Assembly (NCBI GenBank): GCA_003245395.1 | Contig: QKDF01000042.1 | Span: 1 to 7,458, forward strand | Length of the DNA stretch: 7,458 nucleotides | Direction of reading: 5' to 3' | Source of the DNA: Clostridia bacterium | GTDB lineage: Bacteria > Bacillota > Clostridia > Oscillospirales > Oscillospiraceae | Shown: piece by piece, positions 1 to 6,798 of the stretch | Layout of the letters: every line of letters starts with the position of its first letter | How positions within the stretch are numbered: position 1 is the first letter of the stretch | Notes under the pieces: model-generated | Told to the model about the DNA's origin: nothing | The model's input: only the letters and a program-made list of their open reading frames with translations | Databases searched by the model: none | Program-made: the position numbers and the translations under genes

Positions 1-341
1 CCGTCCGGCTCTTTTCGGATGATAATGAACGCTGCTTCGGCCCGGGGATTGCTACGCTGCTTCACCGGGTAGAAGAGCATCATTCTCTGCGCGCTGCGGC
101 GGCCTCCATGGGGATGGCGTACTCAAAAGCCTGGCGCATTATCCGCACAGCGGAGGATGTATTCGGCTGCAAGCTGCTCTCCTCCACCATCGGCGGCATC
201 CGGGGCGGCGGCGCCGTCCTGACAGAACAGGCCCGTCGGCTGCTGACGGTCTACGACGCTTATTGCGCGGACGTAGGCGCTTACGGGGCGCAGAAATTCC
301 AAGAGCTGTTCAGTTTTTGCAGCGGAGATTCCCCTCAATAG
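1..341 (+). CDS. ModE-type winged-helix DNA-binding protein, 5' end cut off by the window
   Basis: The frame is open from position 3 to a TAG at 339-341 and gives 112 visible residues. The true start lies upstream of the window. Seen: a helix-turn-helix stretch at visible residues about 27-55 (SLRAAAASMGMAYSKAW, then an aromatic-rich recognition helix) and a glycine-rich wing GGIRGGGAVLTEQAR at 64-78. Known: E. coli ModE and its relatives carry the same arrangement, with a GG-x-GGGGAVLT wing in the N-terminal domain. The protein ends about 30 residues after the wing, so the molybdate-binding TOBE/Mop part of full ModE is absent. Stand-alone versions of about 110-120 residues are common in Clostridia and are often annotated as LysR-family or winged-helix regulators. 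Its target cannot be read from here. It converges on the opp operon and has its own terminator, so a role in peptide uptake is not implied. Confidence 0.85.
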   Translation, partial: VRLFSDDNERCFGPGIATLLHRVEEHHSLRAAAASMGMAYSKAWRIIRTAEDVFGCKLLSSTIGGIRGGGAVLTEQARRLLTVYDAYCADVGAYGAQKFQELFSFCSGDSPQ

Positions 342-348
342 CGCACAC

Positions 349-381
349 AGGCCCCGGGGCAGATGCCCCGGGGCCTTTTTT
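349..381 (+). terminator. Intrinsic terminator of the ModE-like gene
   Basis: A perfect 11-bp stem (350-360 with 365-375, GGCCCCGGGGC and its complement) closes on a 4-base loop AGAT. It is extended by A349-T376 and followed by six Ts at 376-381. It starts 8 bases after the stop codon of the ModE-like gene. On the minus strand the stem is not followed by a T run, so it is a standard terminator only for the plus strand. It may still slow transcription arriving from oppF, for which I see no better terminator. Confidence 0.93.
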
Positions 382-466
382 GTCTCCGGACGGAATTTCC
401 GCGTCCCCCTGCAGGAAAGCAAATTTCCCGCACGCAGTCCACCCGGCCGGCGAGCGGAAGAAGGCT

Positions 467-1402
467 TCACTTACGTGTTTTGTTCCAGCGGCTGAATTCC
501 TCGGGCGTGGCAAGTACATAGTGCTGTCCGCCCACATGATGCTGGATGCCTTTGGAATAGTCCACCCCCTGCGCCTTATAGTCATACCCCTGGGCGATGC
601 GGGTTTTTTCCACCTGAGGATTGGGCCGTGGAATGGCGCTCAGAAGGCTTTGCGTATAAGGATGGATGGGGTTTTCAAAGATCTCCTCCGTAGTGCCGGT
701 CTCCACAAGATGGCCCAGATGCATCACGCCGATGCGGTTGGAGATGTATTTGACCATGGACAAATCGTGGGCAATGAACATATATGTGGTGCCGGTTCGG
801 CTCTGTAGGTCTTTCATCAGATTGACCACCTGCGCCTGAATGGAGACATCCAGCGCGCTGATGCATTCATCCGCGATGACCAGCTTGGGCTTCATGATCA
901 GAGCCCGGGCGATGCCCACCCGCTGGCGCTGACCGCCGCTGAACTGGTGCGGATAGCGATCCGCGTGCTCAGGCGCAAGCCCCACCTGCTCCAGCATGTC
1001 GTCAACCATGGCCTTTCGTTCGGCCCGATTCCGGCACAGGTGGTGCAGATCCAAGCCCTGGGCAATGATCTCCCCAATTTTTTTGCGGGGGTTCAGGCAG
1101 GCCATGGGGTCCTGAAAAATCATCTGCATCTCCGTGCGCAGGCGGCCCATATCCGTACGGTTCATAGCGCCGGAAATATCCATTCCGTTGAATTCGATCC
1201 GGCCCGCCGTGGGCGTATACAGACGGATCAAGCTGCGGCCAATGGTGCTTTTTCCGCTGCCGGACTCTCCCACAAGACCATAGGTCTCTCCCGGATAGAT
1301 GACGAAGTCCACGCCGTCCACGGCGCGCACCGTAAAGCGGCCGGAGGTTTCAAAATACTGCTTAAGTCCGCTGACTTTCAGAATCGGTTCCTTATTCTCC
1401 AT
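467..1402 (-). CDS. oppF: Oligopeptide ABC importer ATP-binding subunit OppF
   Basis: A 311-residue cytoplasmic ATPase that pairs with OppD to power peptide import through OppBC. Motifs in order: Walker [10 protein letters not shown] (45-53), Q-loop QDP (97-99), ABC signature FSGGQRQR (154-161), Walker B LVIADE (174-179), D-loop SALD (182-185), H-loop His212, and the C-terminal oligopeptide-transporter tail beginning HPYTQSLLSAIP (247-258). The residue after the catalytic Glu is Cys (DECISALD), where most family members have Pro. The ATG at 1402 overlaps the oppD stop by 11 bases; the only upstream ribosome-site candidate is a G-rich run about 8-14 bases away, so translation is probably coupled to oppD. 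It is the last gene of the operon. DppF or another peptide/nickel ATPase is the alternative name, but the second position among paired ATPases and the OppA-type binding protein favour OppF. Confidence 0.93.
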   Translation of the reverse strand: MENKEPILKVSGLKQYFETSGRFTVRAVDGVDFVIYPGETYGLVGESGSGKSTIGRSLIRLYTPTAGRIEFNGMDISGAMNRTDMGRLRTEMQMIFQDPMACLNPRKKIGEIIAQGLDLHHLCRNRAERKAMVDDMLEQVGLAPEHADRYPHQFSGGQRQRVGIARALIMKPKLVIADECISALDVSIQAQVVNLMKDLQSRTGTTYMFIAHDLSMVKYISNRIGVMHLGHLVETGTTEEIFENPIHPYTQSLLSAIPRPNPQVEKTRIAQGYDYKAQGVDYSKGIQHHVGGQHYVLATPEEFSRWNKTRK

Positions 1403-2483
1403 CCGGCTCGCCCCCCATCTTCATTCTTTCGATGCGTTCACGCAGCTCGGGCGGCATCTCCACATGCGGTGCCCGCTCGTCCAGCAGCCAGGTGGCGGCA
1501 TAGTGCGTATCGCTGATCTGAAACATGGGCGGTTCCGCCCGCCGGTCGATCTTCAGAGCATACTGATTGCGCGGGGCAAATGCGTCGCCCTCAACCATAT
1601 GCAGCAGGTTCGGCGGTGAGCCCGGGATAGTATACAGCCGCTCGTCGGCGGTGTCCAGGTCGGGCATCGCGCTGAGCAGGCCCCAGGTGTACGGATGGCG
1701 GGGATCGTAAAAAATCTCCTCCACCGTCCCCTTCTCCACGATCTTGCCGGCGTACATCACATCCACGTAGTCCGCGACCTTGGCCACCACGCCCAGGTCG
1801 TGGGTGATGAAGATGACGCTGATGCCCCGCTCCTTTTGAATCCGCTGGATCAGCTCCAGGATTTTGGCCTGGATGGTCACGTCCAGCGCGGTCGTGGGCT
1901 CATCGCAGATCAGCAGATCCGGATCGCAGGCCAGGGCGATGGCGATTACAACACGCTGGCGCATGCCGCCCGAGAGCTGATGCGGATAATTCTTCATCCG
2001 CTGCTCCGCATCGGGAATGCCGACTTCGTCCAGCAGATGCACTGCTTTTTTCCACGCCTCGTCCTTCCCGGCCCTGTGATGCCAGAGCATTCCCTCGATA
2101 ATCTGCTTTCCGATGGGCATCGTGGGGTCCAGACTGGTCATGGGGTCCTGAAAGATCATGGCGATCCGCTTGCCGTTGATATGACGCCGGAGCTCTTTCT
2201 TTTTCAGCTTCAGGATGTTTACGGTTTTGGGAGTCCCGTCATCATGGTGATAGGTGTACTGAATGGTTCCCTGATCCACCACGCTGTTTTTCGCCAGAAT
2301 TCCCATAGCCGCTTTCACCGTGACGGATTTGCCGCTGCCGCTCTCGCCCACAATGGCCAGGGTCTCGCCCCGGTACAGGTCGATATTCACGCCCCGGATG
2401 GCATGGACAGGCCCCACCATGGTGCGGAACGTGATGGAGAGGTCACGGATTTCCATGATTTTTTCTCTGTTTTTCTGTTCCAT
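1392..2483 (-). CDS. oppD: Oligopeptide ABC importer ATP-binding subunit OppD
   Basis: ATPase partner of OppF, 363 residues from the ATG at 2483. An in-frame GTG at 2495 would add four residues, but it has only a weak A-rich upstream sequence, whereas the ATG is preceded by GAGGG at a 5-base spacing, so I chose the ATG. Motifs, numbered from this ATG: Walker [10 protein letters not shown] (46-54), Q-loop QDP (112-114), signature LSGGMRQR (170-177), Walker B LLICDEP (190-196), TALD D-loop (198-201), H-loop His228, and the oligopeptide tail from [12 protein letters not shown] (263-274). An insertion between Walker A and the Q-loop (about 67-105) is rich in Lys. The tail reads [11 protein letters not shown] and later [11 protein letters not shown], without the cysteines that hold an iron-sulfur cluster in many OppD/DppD proteins. 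This matches my memory of the Gram-positive AmiE/OppD branch. It starts 8 bases after the oppC stop and its TAA overlaps oppF. Confidence 0.94.
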   Translation of the reverse strand: MEQKNREKIMEIRDLSITFRTMVGPVHAIRGVNIDLYRGETLAIVGESGSGKSVTVKAAMGILAKNSVVDQGTIQYTYHHDDGTPKTVNILKLKKKELRRHINGKRIAMIFQDPMTSLDPTMPIGKQIIEGMLWHHRAGKDEAWKKAVHLLDEVGIPDAEQRMKNYPHQLSGGMRQRVVIAIALACDPDLLICDEPTTALDVTIQAKILELIQRIQKERGISVIFITHDLGVVAKVADYVDVMYAGKIVEKGTVEEIFYDPRHPYTWGLLSAMPDLDTADERLYTIPGSPPNLLHMVEGDAFAPRNQYALKIDRRAEPPMFQISDTHYAATWLLDERAPHVEMPPELRERIERMKMGGEPDGE

Positions 2484-2488
2484 ACGCG

Positions 2489-2493
2489 CCCTC
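2489..2493 (-). promoter_or_regulatory. Ribosome binding site that decides the oppD start
   Basis: On the minus strand GAGGG lies 5 bases before the ATG at 2483 and overlaps the oppC stop codon. The longer reading frame would begin at GTG 2495, inside or before this site, and has no comparable site of its own. This favours the shorter OppD. Confidence 0.6.
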
Positions 2494-3553
2494 ACATTTC
2501 TTTGAGCTTCGGATCAAAGGCTTCCCGCAGTCCGTCCGCCAGGATATTGAAGCAAAGCATCAGCAGCGCCAGCACGATGATGGGCGGCACAATCTGATAA
2601 GGGTGCGTGGTAAAGCTGTTGAACGCGTCGCTGATCAGCGAGCCAAGGCTACATTTGGGCACCGGAATTCCAAGACCCACAAAGCTGAGGAATGCCTCAG
2701 TGAAAATTGCGGTGGGGATGCTGAACATCAGCTGCGTGATGATCTGCCCGATGATATTGGGCAGAATCTCCCGGAAAATAATCACAAAGCTGCCCGCGCC
2801 CAGGGTTCGGCTGGCCAGCACGAATTCCTGCTCTTTCAGCTTGAGCATCTCCGCGCGGGCGATTCGGCTCATGCTGATCCAGTCGGTAATGACCAGCGCC
2901 AGCACGATGGTGCCAAACCCCGGCTGGAGTGCCAACAGCAGCAGCGTGACGATAACCAGGCGGGGAATACCGTTGTTGATCTCGGCAAAGCGCTGCATGA
3001 TGCTGTCCACCAAGCCGCCGAAATAGCCGCTGATCAGGCCGTAGCTCATACCGATGGTCATGTTGATCACCGCGCTGATGACCGCAATGCCCAGCGAGAC
3101 CCGGGCGCCGGACCAGACGCGGGTCCAGATATCCCGGCCAAGGGTATCGCTGCCAAACCAGTAATAGACGTTTGCCAGCCCGTTTTGCTGATAGCCGTTC
3201 ACAATCTTATAGCCCGTGGTCGTGTGCAGGGACTCGTTGCCGTTGAAAATCCCCAGGCTCTCCAGGATCGGAATCCGGGGCGCGAAGTTTTTCTGCGCCA
3301 GATTCTGGGCGGAATAGCTGTATTCGTTCAAGCCCGGCCCGAGAATGGCAAAAAGGACGATGATGCCGATAAAGATCAGCGAAACGACCGCGCTCTTATT
3401 GGAAAAGAACCGACGCCGGACATCCTTCCAATAGCTGTCGCTGGAGAAAGACGAATCGATATGAGCCTCCGGCTCACCGCCGATCAGTTCAAAATCATCC
3501 GGTAAAAATGCGAAATCCGCCGTCAGGGCGGCAGCTTCCTTCTGATTGCTCAT
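2492..3553 (-). CDS. oppC: Oligopeptide ABC importer permease OppC
   Basis: Integral membrane half of the peptide channel, 353 residues, partner of OppB. Seen: a long hydrophilic N-terminal tail (1-53), then a first membrane helix at about 54-74. Next comes an extracytoplasmic segment of about 60 residues with PRIPILESLGIFNG (92-105), followed by the family motif FGSDTLGRDIWTRVWSGARVSL (133-154). Further membrane helices lie at about 155-176, 198-222, 268-292 and 320-340. The EAA loop that docks onto the ATPases is at about 243-266, with A247, G252 and P265. The length exceeds the roughly 300 residues of enterobacterial OppC, mainly through the tail and the outer-loop insertion, which I recall as typical of Gram-positive Opp/Ami permeases. 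The ATG at 3553 overlaps the oppB stop as ATGA, indicating translational coupling. Assignment to the Dpp/Opp permease family is secure; the substrate range is inferred from OppA. Confidence 0.94.
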   Translation of the reverse strand: MSNQKEAAALTADFAFLPDDFELIGGEPEAHIDSSFSSDSYWKDVRRRFFSNKSAVVSLIFIGIIVLFAILGPGLNEYSYSAQNLAQKNFAPRIPILESLGIFNGNESLHTTTGYKIVNGYQQNGLANVYYWFGSDTLGRDIWTRVWSGARVSLGIAVISAVINMTIGMSYGLISGYFGGLVDSIMQRFAEINNGIPRLVIVTLLLLALQPGFGTIVLALVITDWISMSRIARAEMLKLKEQEFVLASRTLGAGSFVIIFREILPNIIGQIITQLMFSIPTAIFTEAFLSFVGLGIPVPKCSLGSLISDAFNSFTTHPYQIVPPIIVLALLMLCFNILADGLREAFDPKLKEM

Positions 3554-4563
3554 GCCGTTTCACCGCCTTTCGCTGTTCTACCGCGCAGTACCATGGCCCA
3601 GCGGGCAAAAAAGCCGGGCCGACCGGGAGTTCCACCGTCCTTCGACAGACGGATACGGGGATCGATGATCCCGTACAGGATATCCACTGCCAGCATGATT
3701 CCGATGTACATGGCGCTGTAAATAAAACTGAGCGCAATGATCACATTGTAGTCGTTGGACTGGATGGCAGTTACCAGCAGGCTGCCCACGCCCGGAATGG
3801 AAAAGATCTTCTCCACCACCAGGCTGCCGGTCATCAGATCCACGATCAGTGGTGCCAGAACCGTAATGATGGGAATCAGCGCGTTGCGCAGCGCGTGGCG
3901 GACAATCAGCGGCGCACCGCTGATGCCCTTGCTCTCGGCCAGCAGCATATAGTCGCTGCCCATCACTTCCAGCATTTCGTTGCGGGCAAACCGGGCGATA
4001 GAGGCCAGCGTAAACATGCTCAGCGCGATGCTGGGCATGATGCTGGAGACAAAAGGCTCTTTCAGATTATACAACATCGGCAGCCACGCCAACTTGAAGC
4101 CCAGCATATAGCTCAGTCCCAGCGCAAAGACATAGCTGGGCACCGACACACCCAGCACCGATATGATAGTGCTGAGGCTGTCCAAAATCGTGCCGTGGTT
4201 CAATGCGGCGATGATGCCCAGCAAAAGGCCCACCAGAGCGCCCAGTCCCACAGCCATGCCGCCCACCTTGATACTCACCGGCAGGCGGGTCTGTACCAAC
4301 TGACTGATGGGCGTGTTTTTACTGATGTTGTAGCTTACGCCCAGATCGCCCTTGGTCAGGTTAAGTACATAGCGTCCGAATTGAATATACAGCGGCTGAT
4401 CCAGACCGTATTTTGCGTTAAGCTCGGCGCGCTGGCTGTCGTTGAGCTTCTCGTCGTTGAATGGCGAACCCGGCATCAGCTGCAGCAGCGCAAACAAAAT
4501 CAGCGTGATTGTCAGCAGGGTCACTCCGGAAATCAGAATCCGTTTGAAAATATAACGTTTCAC
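3550..4563 (-). CDS. oppB: Oligopeptide ABC importer permease OppB
   Basis: Other membrane half of the peptide channel, 337 residues. Membrane helices are visible at about 10-30, 97-121, 131-155, 173-193, 229-249 and 276-300, the usual six for OppB. The region before helix 2 shows the family pattern (KYGLDQPLYIQFGRYV at 51-66, GDLGVSY at 72-78). The EAA ATPase-docking loop is at about 204-231 (DYMLLAESKGISG, then RNALIP), and the conserved segment VEKIFSIPGVGSLLV is at 250-264. The start is a GTG at 4563 preceded by GAGGGG at 5 bases, and no ATG lies near, so GTG is well supported. It follows oppA after about 100 bases containing a hairpin and overlaps oppC by 4 bases. A charged cytoplasmic C-terminal tail of about 35 residues (after 301) is somewhat long for the family. 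Confidence 0.94.
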   Translation of the reverse strand: MKRYIFKRILISGVTLLTITLILFALLQLMPGSPFNDEKLNDSQRAELNAKYGLDQPLYIQFGRYVLNLTKGDLGVSYNISKNTPISQLVQTRLPVSIKVGGMAVGLGALVGLLLGIIAALNHGTILDSLSTIISVLGVSVPSYVFALGLSYMLGFKLAWLPMLYNLKEPFVSSIMPSIALSMFTLASIARFARNEMLEVMGSDYMLLAESKGISGAPLIVRHALRNALIPIITVLAPLIVDLMTGSLVVEKIFSIPGVGSLLVTAIQSNDYNVIIALSFIYSAMYIGIMLAVDILYGIIDPRIRLSKDGGTPGRPGFFARWAMVLRGRTAKGGETA

Positions 4564-4568
4564 CGCTA

Positions 4569-4574
4569 CCCCTC
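4569..4574 (-). promoter_or_regulatory. Ribosome binding site supporting the GTG start of oppB
   Basis: GAGGGG on the minus strand lies 5 bases before GTG 4563. It supports the rare start codon and shows that oppB can be translated independently of oppA across the intervening hairpin. Confidence 0.65.
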
Positions 4575-4592
4575 TTTCTAATCGTTGAAAAC

Positions 4593-4630
4593 AGCGCAGC
4601 GGCCTTGAAAGAACTCAAAGCCGCTGCGCT
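4593..4630 (-). terminator. Hairpin between oppA and oppB, a partial terminator or mRNA 3'-end protector
   Basis: A perfect 11-bp stem (4593-4603 with 4620-4630) is followed inward by one C/A mismatch, four more pairs (4605-4608 with 4615-4618) and a 6-base loop. On the minus strand the stem is followed by GTTTTC, only four Ts, so termination should be leaky. It lies 33 bases after the oppA stop. Such hairpins after binding-protein genes are known to raise binding-protein mRNA relative to the downstream transporter genes, either by partial termination or by blocking 3' exonucleases. Which applies here is inference. Confidence 0.75.
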
Positions 4631-4663
4631 TGTGCAGTGTCTTAAAATGCGGGGCTTAAGCCA

Positions 4664-6352
4664 TCAGCCCTTCACGGTATTTTTAAATACGCGGTTGATT
4701 GCCACCGGATGGAATTCAATGCCGGAGACGTCGCTCTTGATCATGTTGGCATCCGCCTTGGTATACAGCGGCGCGATAACCGCCTGATCCATCACGATCT
4801 TTTCCGCATCATACATTGCCTTCCAGCGAGCGCTGGCATCGGTGATATAGGCGCCGGTCGTGCAGTCGGCGATGATCTTGTCATAGTCGGCGTTGCTCCA
4901 CAGACCGTAGTTGTTGCTGTTGTCAGTGACCCACATGCCCAGATAGGTCATAGGATCGGCATAGTCGGGACCCCAGCGGGTGAGGCAGACCTGATAGTCG
5001 CCGTTCTGGATATCCTCCACGCGCTGCTTCTTGGGCTCGACCTTCAGGTTCAGGGTCACGCCGGGCAGAGCGCTTTCAATCTCTTCCTTCAGAACAGCCG
5101 CAACATTCTGCGTCTCGGTCTGATCTTCCAGCAGCAGCTCGAATGTAAAGCTGTCCTGTCCCAGCTCCTGCTTGGCCTTGTCATAATACTGCGCAGCCTT
5201 GGTGGTGTCGTCGGAGCAAACATCACTGAACATGGTCTGGTCAGCACTGAAGTCGGTGCCGTCGGGTCCGGTAGCGAACTGGGGAGGAACGGCGGTATAG
5301 GTCGCCACAGAACCGTCCTTCACCACGTCCTTCACGATGGACGCGCGGTTCACCGCATTGGTCAAAGCCAAGCGCATGTTGACATTGTCCAGAGCGGGAA
5401 CATCATGGCTGTTCATGGTCAGATACCACATGTAGCCGGCACCCACCACTTTCAGCTCCGGATCACCGGAAACCTGATCGACCTGATCGCCGCTGAGCTT
5501 CACGATGTCCAGATCGCCGTTCTGATAGCTCATGAACGCCTGCTGGCTGTCCTTGATGACCTGATAGTCCAGGCCGTCCAGCTTGACATTGGCGGCGTCA
5601 TAGTAGTCGGCGTTTTTCACCAGGCTGAACGACAGAGCCGCGGGCTGATAGCTGTCCAGCTTGAACGCGCCATCGCTGAGCACGGTGTCCGGGCTGGTTC
5701 CGAAGGTACCGGTGGCCAGGCTGTTATAGAACGCCCGGTTGACGGGATAGAACGTGGGGAAATACATCAGGCTCAGGAAATAGGAGACCGGCACGTCCAG
5801 TTCCACCTGCAGTGTCTTGTCATCCACCGCCTTCACGCCCAGATCGGTAACAGGCTTGTTGCCGGCAATGATATCGGCGGCATTTTTAATCTGGCCGATG
5901 TCGCTGAGCATGTAGGAATATTCGGAAGCGGTCGCAGGGTCCACGGCACGCTGCCAGCCGAACACAAAATCGTCCGCCGTGACGGGATCGCCGTTGCTCC
6001 ATTTGGCGTCGTCACGCAGGTGGAAGGTATATGTAAGGCCGTCGTCGCTGACATCACAGCTCTGGGCGATCGCAGGGACAGCCTTGCCGGTTGAATCCAT
6101 CTGCATCAGGCCGTCGGTATAGTCAGCAATGACTTCGAAGCTGGTTCCATCATTGGCAATCTGCGGATCCAGACTGGCCACCTCAACCTCCACCATAACA
6201 TTCAGAGTGTTTCCGCCTGCTGCGGCAGAGGTCGCGCTCTGAGAGGAACTCGAGGTACTAGCACTGGACGAAGCAGTTCCTCCGCAGGCAACCAAGCTCA
6301 TTGCCAGAGAACACGCCAAAGCGCCGACTGCCAGAGATTTTAACCTTTTCAT
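4664..6352 (-). CDS. oppA: Oligopeptide-binding lipoprotein OppA
   Basis: Extracytoplasmic peptide-binding protein, 562 residues, anchored by lipid to the outer face of the membrane; it delivers peptides to OppBC. Seen: a lipoprotein signal peptide with basic start MKRLK, hydrophobic core and lipobox LVAC with Cys23 as the modified residue; a Ser/Thr/Ala-rich linker (24-46); then the SBP_bac_5 domain to the C terminus. The domain shows LDPQIANDGTSFEV (61-74), the family signature region TYTFHLRDDAKWSNGDPVTA (107-126) running on to about 138, and RWGPDYADPMTYL (459-471). By position, Asp463 probably corresponds to the Asp in E. coli OppA that holds the peptide N terminus. The length fits the family (about 540-560). 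The ATG at 6352 has AGGAG 10 bases upstream. It is first in the operon, behind a strong promoter and a leader hairpin. Whether it binds short nutrient peptides or signalling peptides cannot be told from sequence alone. Confidence 0.96.
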   Translation of the reverse strand: MKRLKSLAVGALACSLAMSLVACGGTASSSASTSSSSQSATSAAAGGNTLNVMVEVEVASLDPQIANDGTSFEVIADYTDGLMQMDSTGKAVPAIAQSCDVSDDGLTYTFHLRDDAKWSNGDPVTADDFVFGWQRAVDPATASEYSYMLSDIGQIKNAADIIAGNKPVTDLGVKAVDDKTLQVELDVPVSYFLSLMYFPTFYPVNRAFYNSLATGTFGTSPDTVLSDGAFKLDSYQPAALSFSLVKNADYYDAANVKLDGLDYQVIKDSQQAFMSYQNGDLDIVKLSGDQVDQVSGDPELKVVGAGYMWYLTMNSHDVPALDNVNMRLALTNAVNRASIVKDVVKDGSVATYTAVPPQFATGPDGTDFSADQTMFSDVCSDDTTKAAQYYDKAKQELGQDSFTFELLLEDQTETQNVAAVLKEEIESALPGVTLNLKVEPKKQRVEDIQNGDYQVCLTRWGPDYADPMTYLGMWVTDNSNNYGLWSNADYDKIIADCTTGAYITDASARWKAMYDAEKIVMDQAVIAPLYTKADANMIKSDVSGIEFHPVAINRVFKNTVKG

Positions 6353-6415
6353 GCAATATTGACTCCTCTCTCAATCTTCTTTTGCGGCATTTCATCCGCT
6401 GCAATTATCGAAAGC

Positions 6416-6449
6416 AAAAAATACTCGTCCCCCCGCAGGAGACGAGCAT
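6416..6449 (-). terminator. Terminator-like hairpin in the oppA 5' leader (candidate attenuator)
   Basis: On the minus strand a 12-bp stem (6438-6449 with 6421-6432, two of the pairs being G-U) closes on a 5-base loop and runs straight into six Ts (6416-6421). That is a complete intrinsic terminator pointing at oppA. It lies after the predicted promoter and about 65 bases before the oppA ATG, so it would stop oppA transcription itself unless it is relieved. No minus-strand gene lies upstream for it to terminate. On the plus strand it has no T run. Confidence 0.7.
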
Positions 6450-6457
6450 CCTTGCTC
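6444..6457 (-). promoter_or_regulatory. Small hairpin that competes with the leader terminator
   Basis: On the minus strand GAGCA (6453-6457) can pair with TGCTC (6444-6448) across a 4-base loop. The second arm is part of the 5' arm of the leader terminator, so the two structures exclude each other. It could act as an anti-terminator. It has only five pairs and would need a bound factor, or pausing, to win over the 12-bp terminator. Confidence 0.35.
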
Positions 6458-6471
6458 TGAATAACATGGTT

Positions 6472-6500
6472 ATGATACTGCCCTGACTATGCTTTGTCAA
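6472..6500 (-). promoter_or_regulatory. Sigma-A type promoter of the opp operon
   Basis: On the minus strand a perfect -35 box TTGACA (6495-6500) and a -10 box TATCAT (6472-6477, five of six matching TATAAT) are separated by exactly 17 bases. Transcription would begin near 6465 and give a leader of about 110 bases before the oppA ATG. Confidence 0.8.
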
Positions 6501-6514
6501 GACAGATTGACAAA
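6493..6514. repeat. Inverted repeat over the oppA -35 box (candidate operator)
   Basis: TTTGTCAA at 6493-6500 and its exact complement TTGACAAA at 6507-6514 are separated by six bases. The first arm contains the oppA -35 hexamer, so a dimeric protein bound here would block or reshape promoter use. Part of the symmetry arises because the arms contain TTGACA in both orientations. The regulator is unknown. Confidence 0.5.
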
Positions 6515-6751
6515 TATGTTGACCTTTTTTTGCCAAACGGCACAATACCACGTCATATTCCGCCCCGGCCGCAGGCTTTGTACTCCTGCCAAACCGATCC
6601 AAAAAAGCCAACAGAAAGCGACACGAATTTCCGCTTTTCCAATGGGTTTTCCTCCCGCAGAATTTTTACATTTTTTGAACGGAACGTTATCATTTTTGAT
6701 GAGGGTTTAGCGTTAAAAAAGGTGGGTTTAACACTGTTTATATGATATTTT

Positions 6752-6760
6752 TGATACAAT
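6752..6760 (+). promoter_or_regulatory. Extended -10 promoter of the PH-like membrane protein gene
   Basis: TGATACAAT carries a -10 box TACAAT (6755-6760) with the upstream TG of an extended -10 element, set in AT-rich DNA. No good -35 box sits 16-18 bases upstream, which is usual for extended -10 promoters. Transcription would begin near 6767, about 40 bases before the ATG. Confidence 0.5.
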
Positions 6761-6793
6761 AAAATCAATAAAAAGCTCTTTGACAGAGCAGAA

Positions 6794-6798
6794 AGGAG
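6794..6798 (+). promoter_or_regulatory. Ribosome binding site that sets the PH-like gene start
   Basis: AGGAG (within GAAAGGAG) lies 8 bases before the ATG at 6807. An in-frame TTG at 6780 would place this site inside the gene and has no site of its own, so the ATG is preferred. Confidence 0.85.

Noticed and set aside
1695..3505. Two 300-codon plus-strand frames opposite oppD and oppC
   Set aside because: Both mirror well-supported genes and carry no recognisable domain. They are antisense shadows.
4709..6094. Long plus-strand open frame (461 codons) opposite oppA
   Set aside because: It lies fully inside oppA, has low-complexity His/Gly/Ile/Val-rich composition and no family motif. It is a by-product of codon bias in a GC-rich gene.
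6353..6465. T-box or other riboswitch in the oppA leader
   Set aside because: The leader before the terminator is only about 15 bases, and no T-box motif or other known aptamer core is visible.
6659..6680. AT-rich stretch resembling a CodY box
   Set aside because: Only one half resembles the AATTTTCWGAAAATT consensus and there is no symmetry. CodY control of opp is plausible in Firmicutes but not supported here.
6489..6745. Small plus-strand frames in the divergent region
   Set aside because: They have no ribosome site, biased composition, and overlap the promoter and operator signals.
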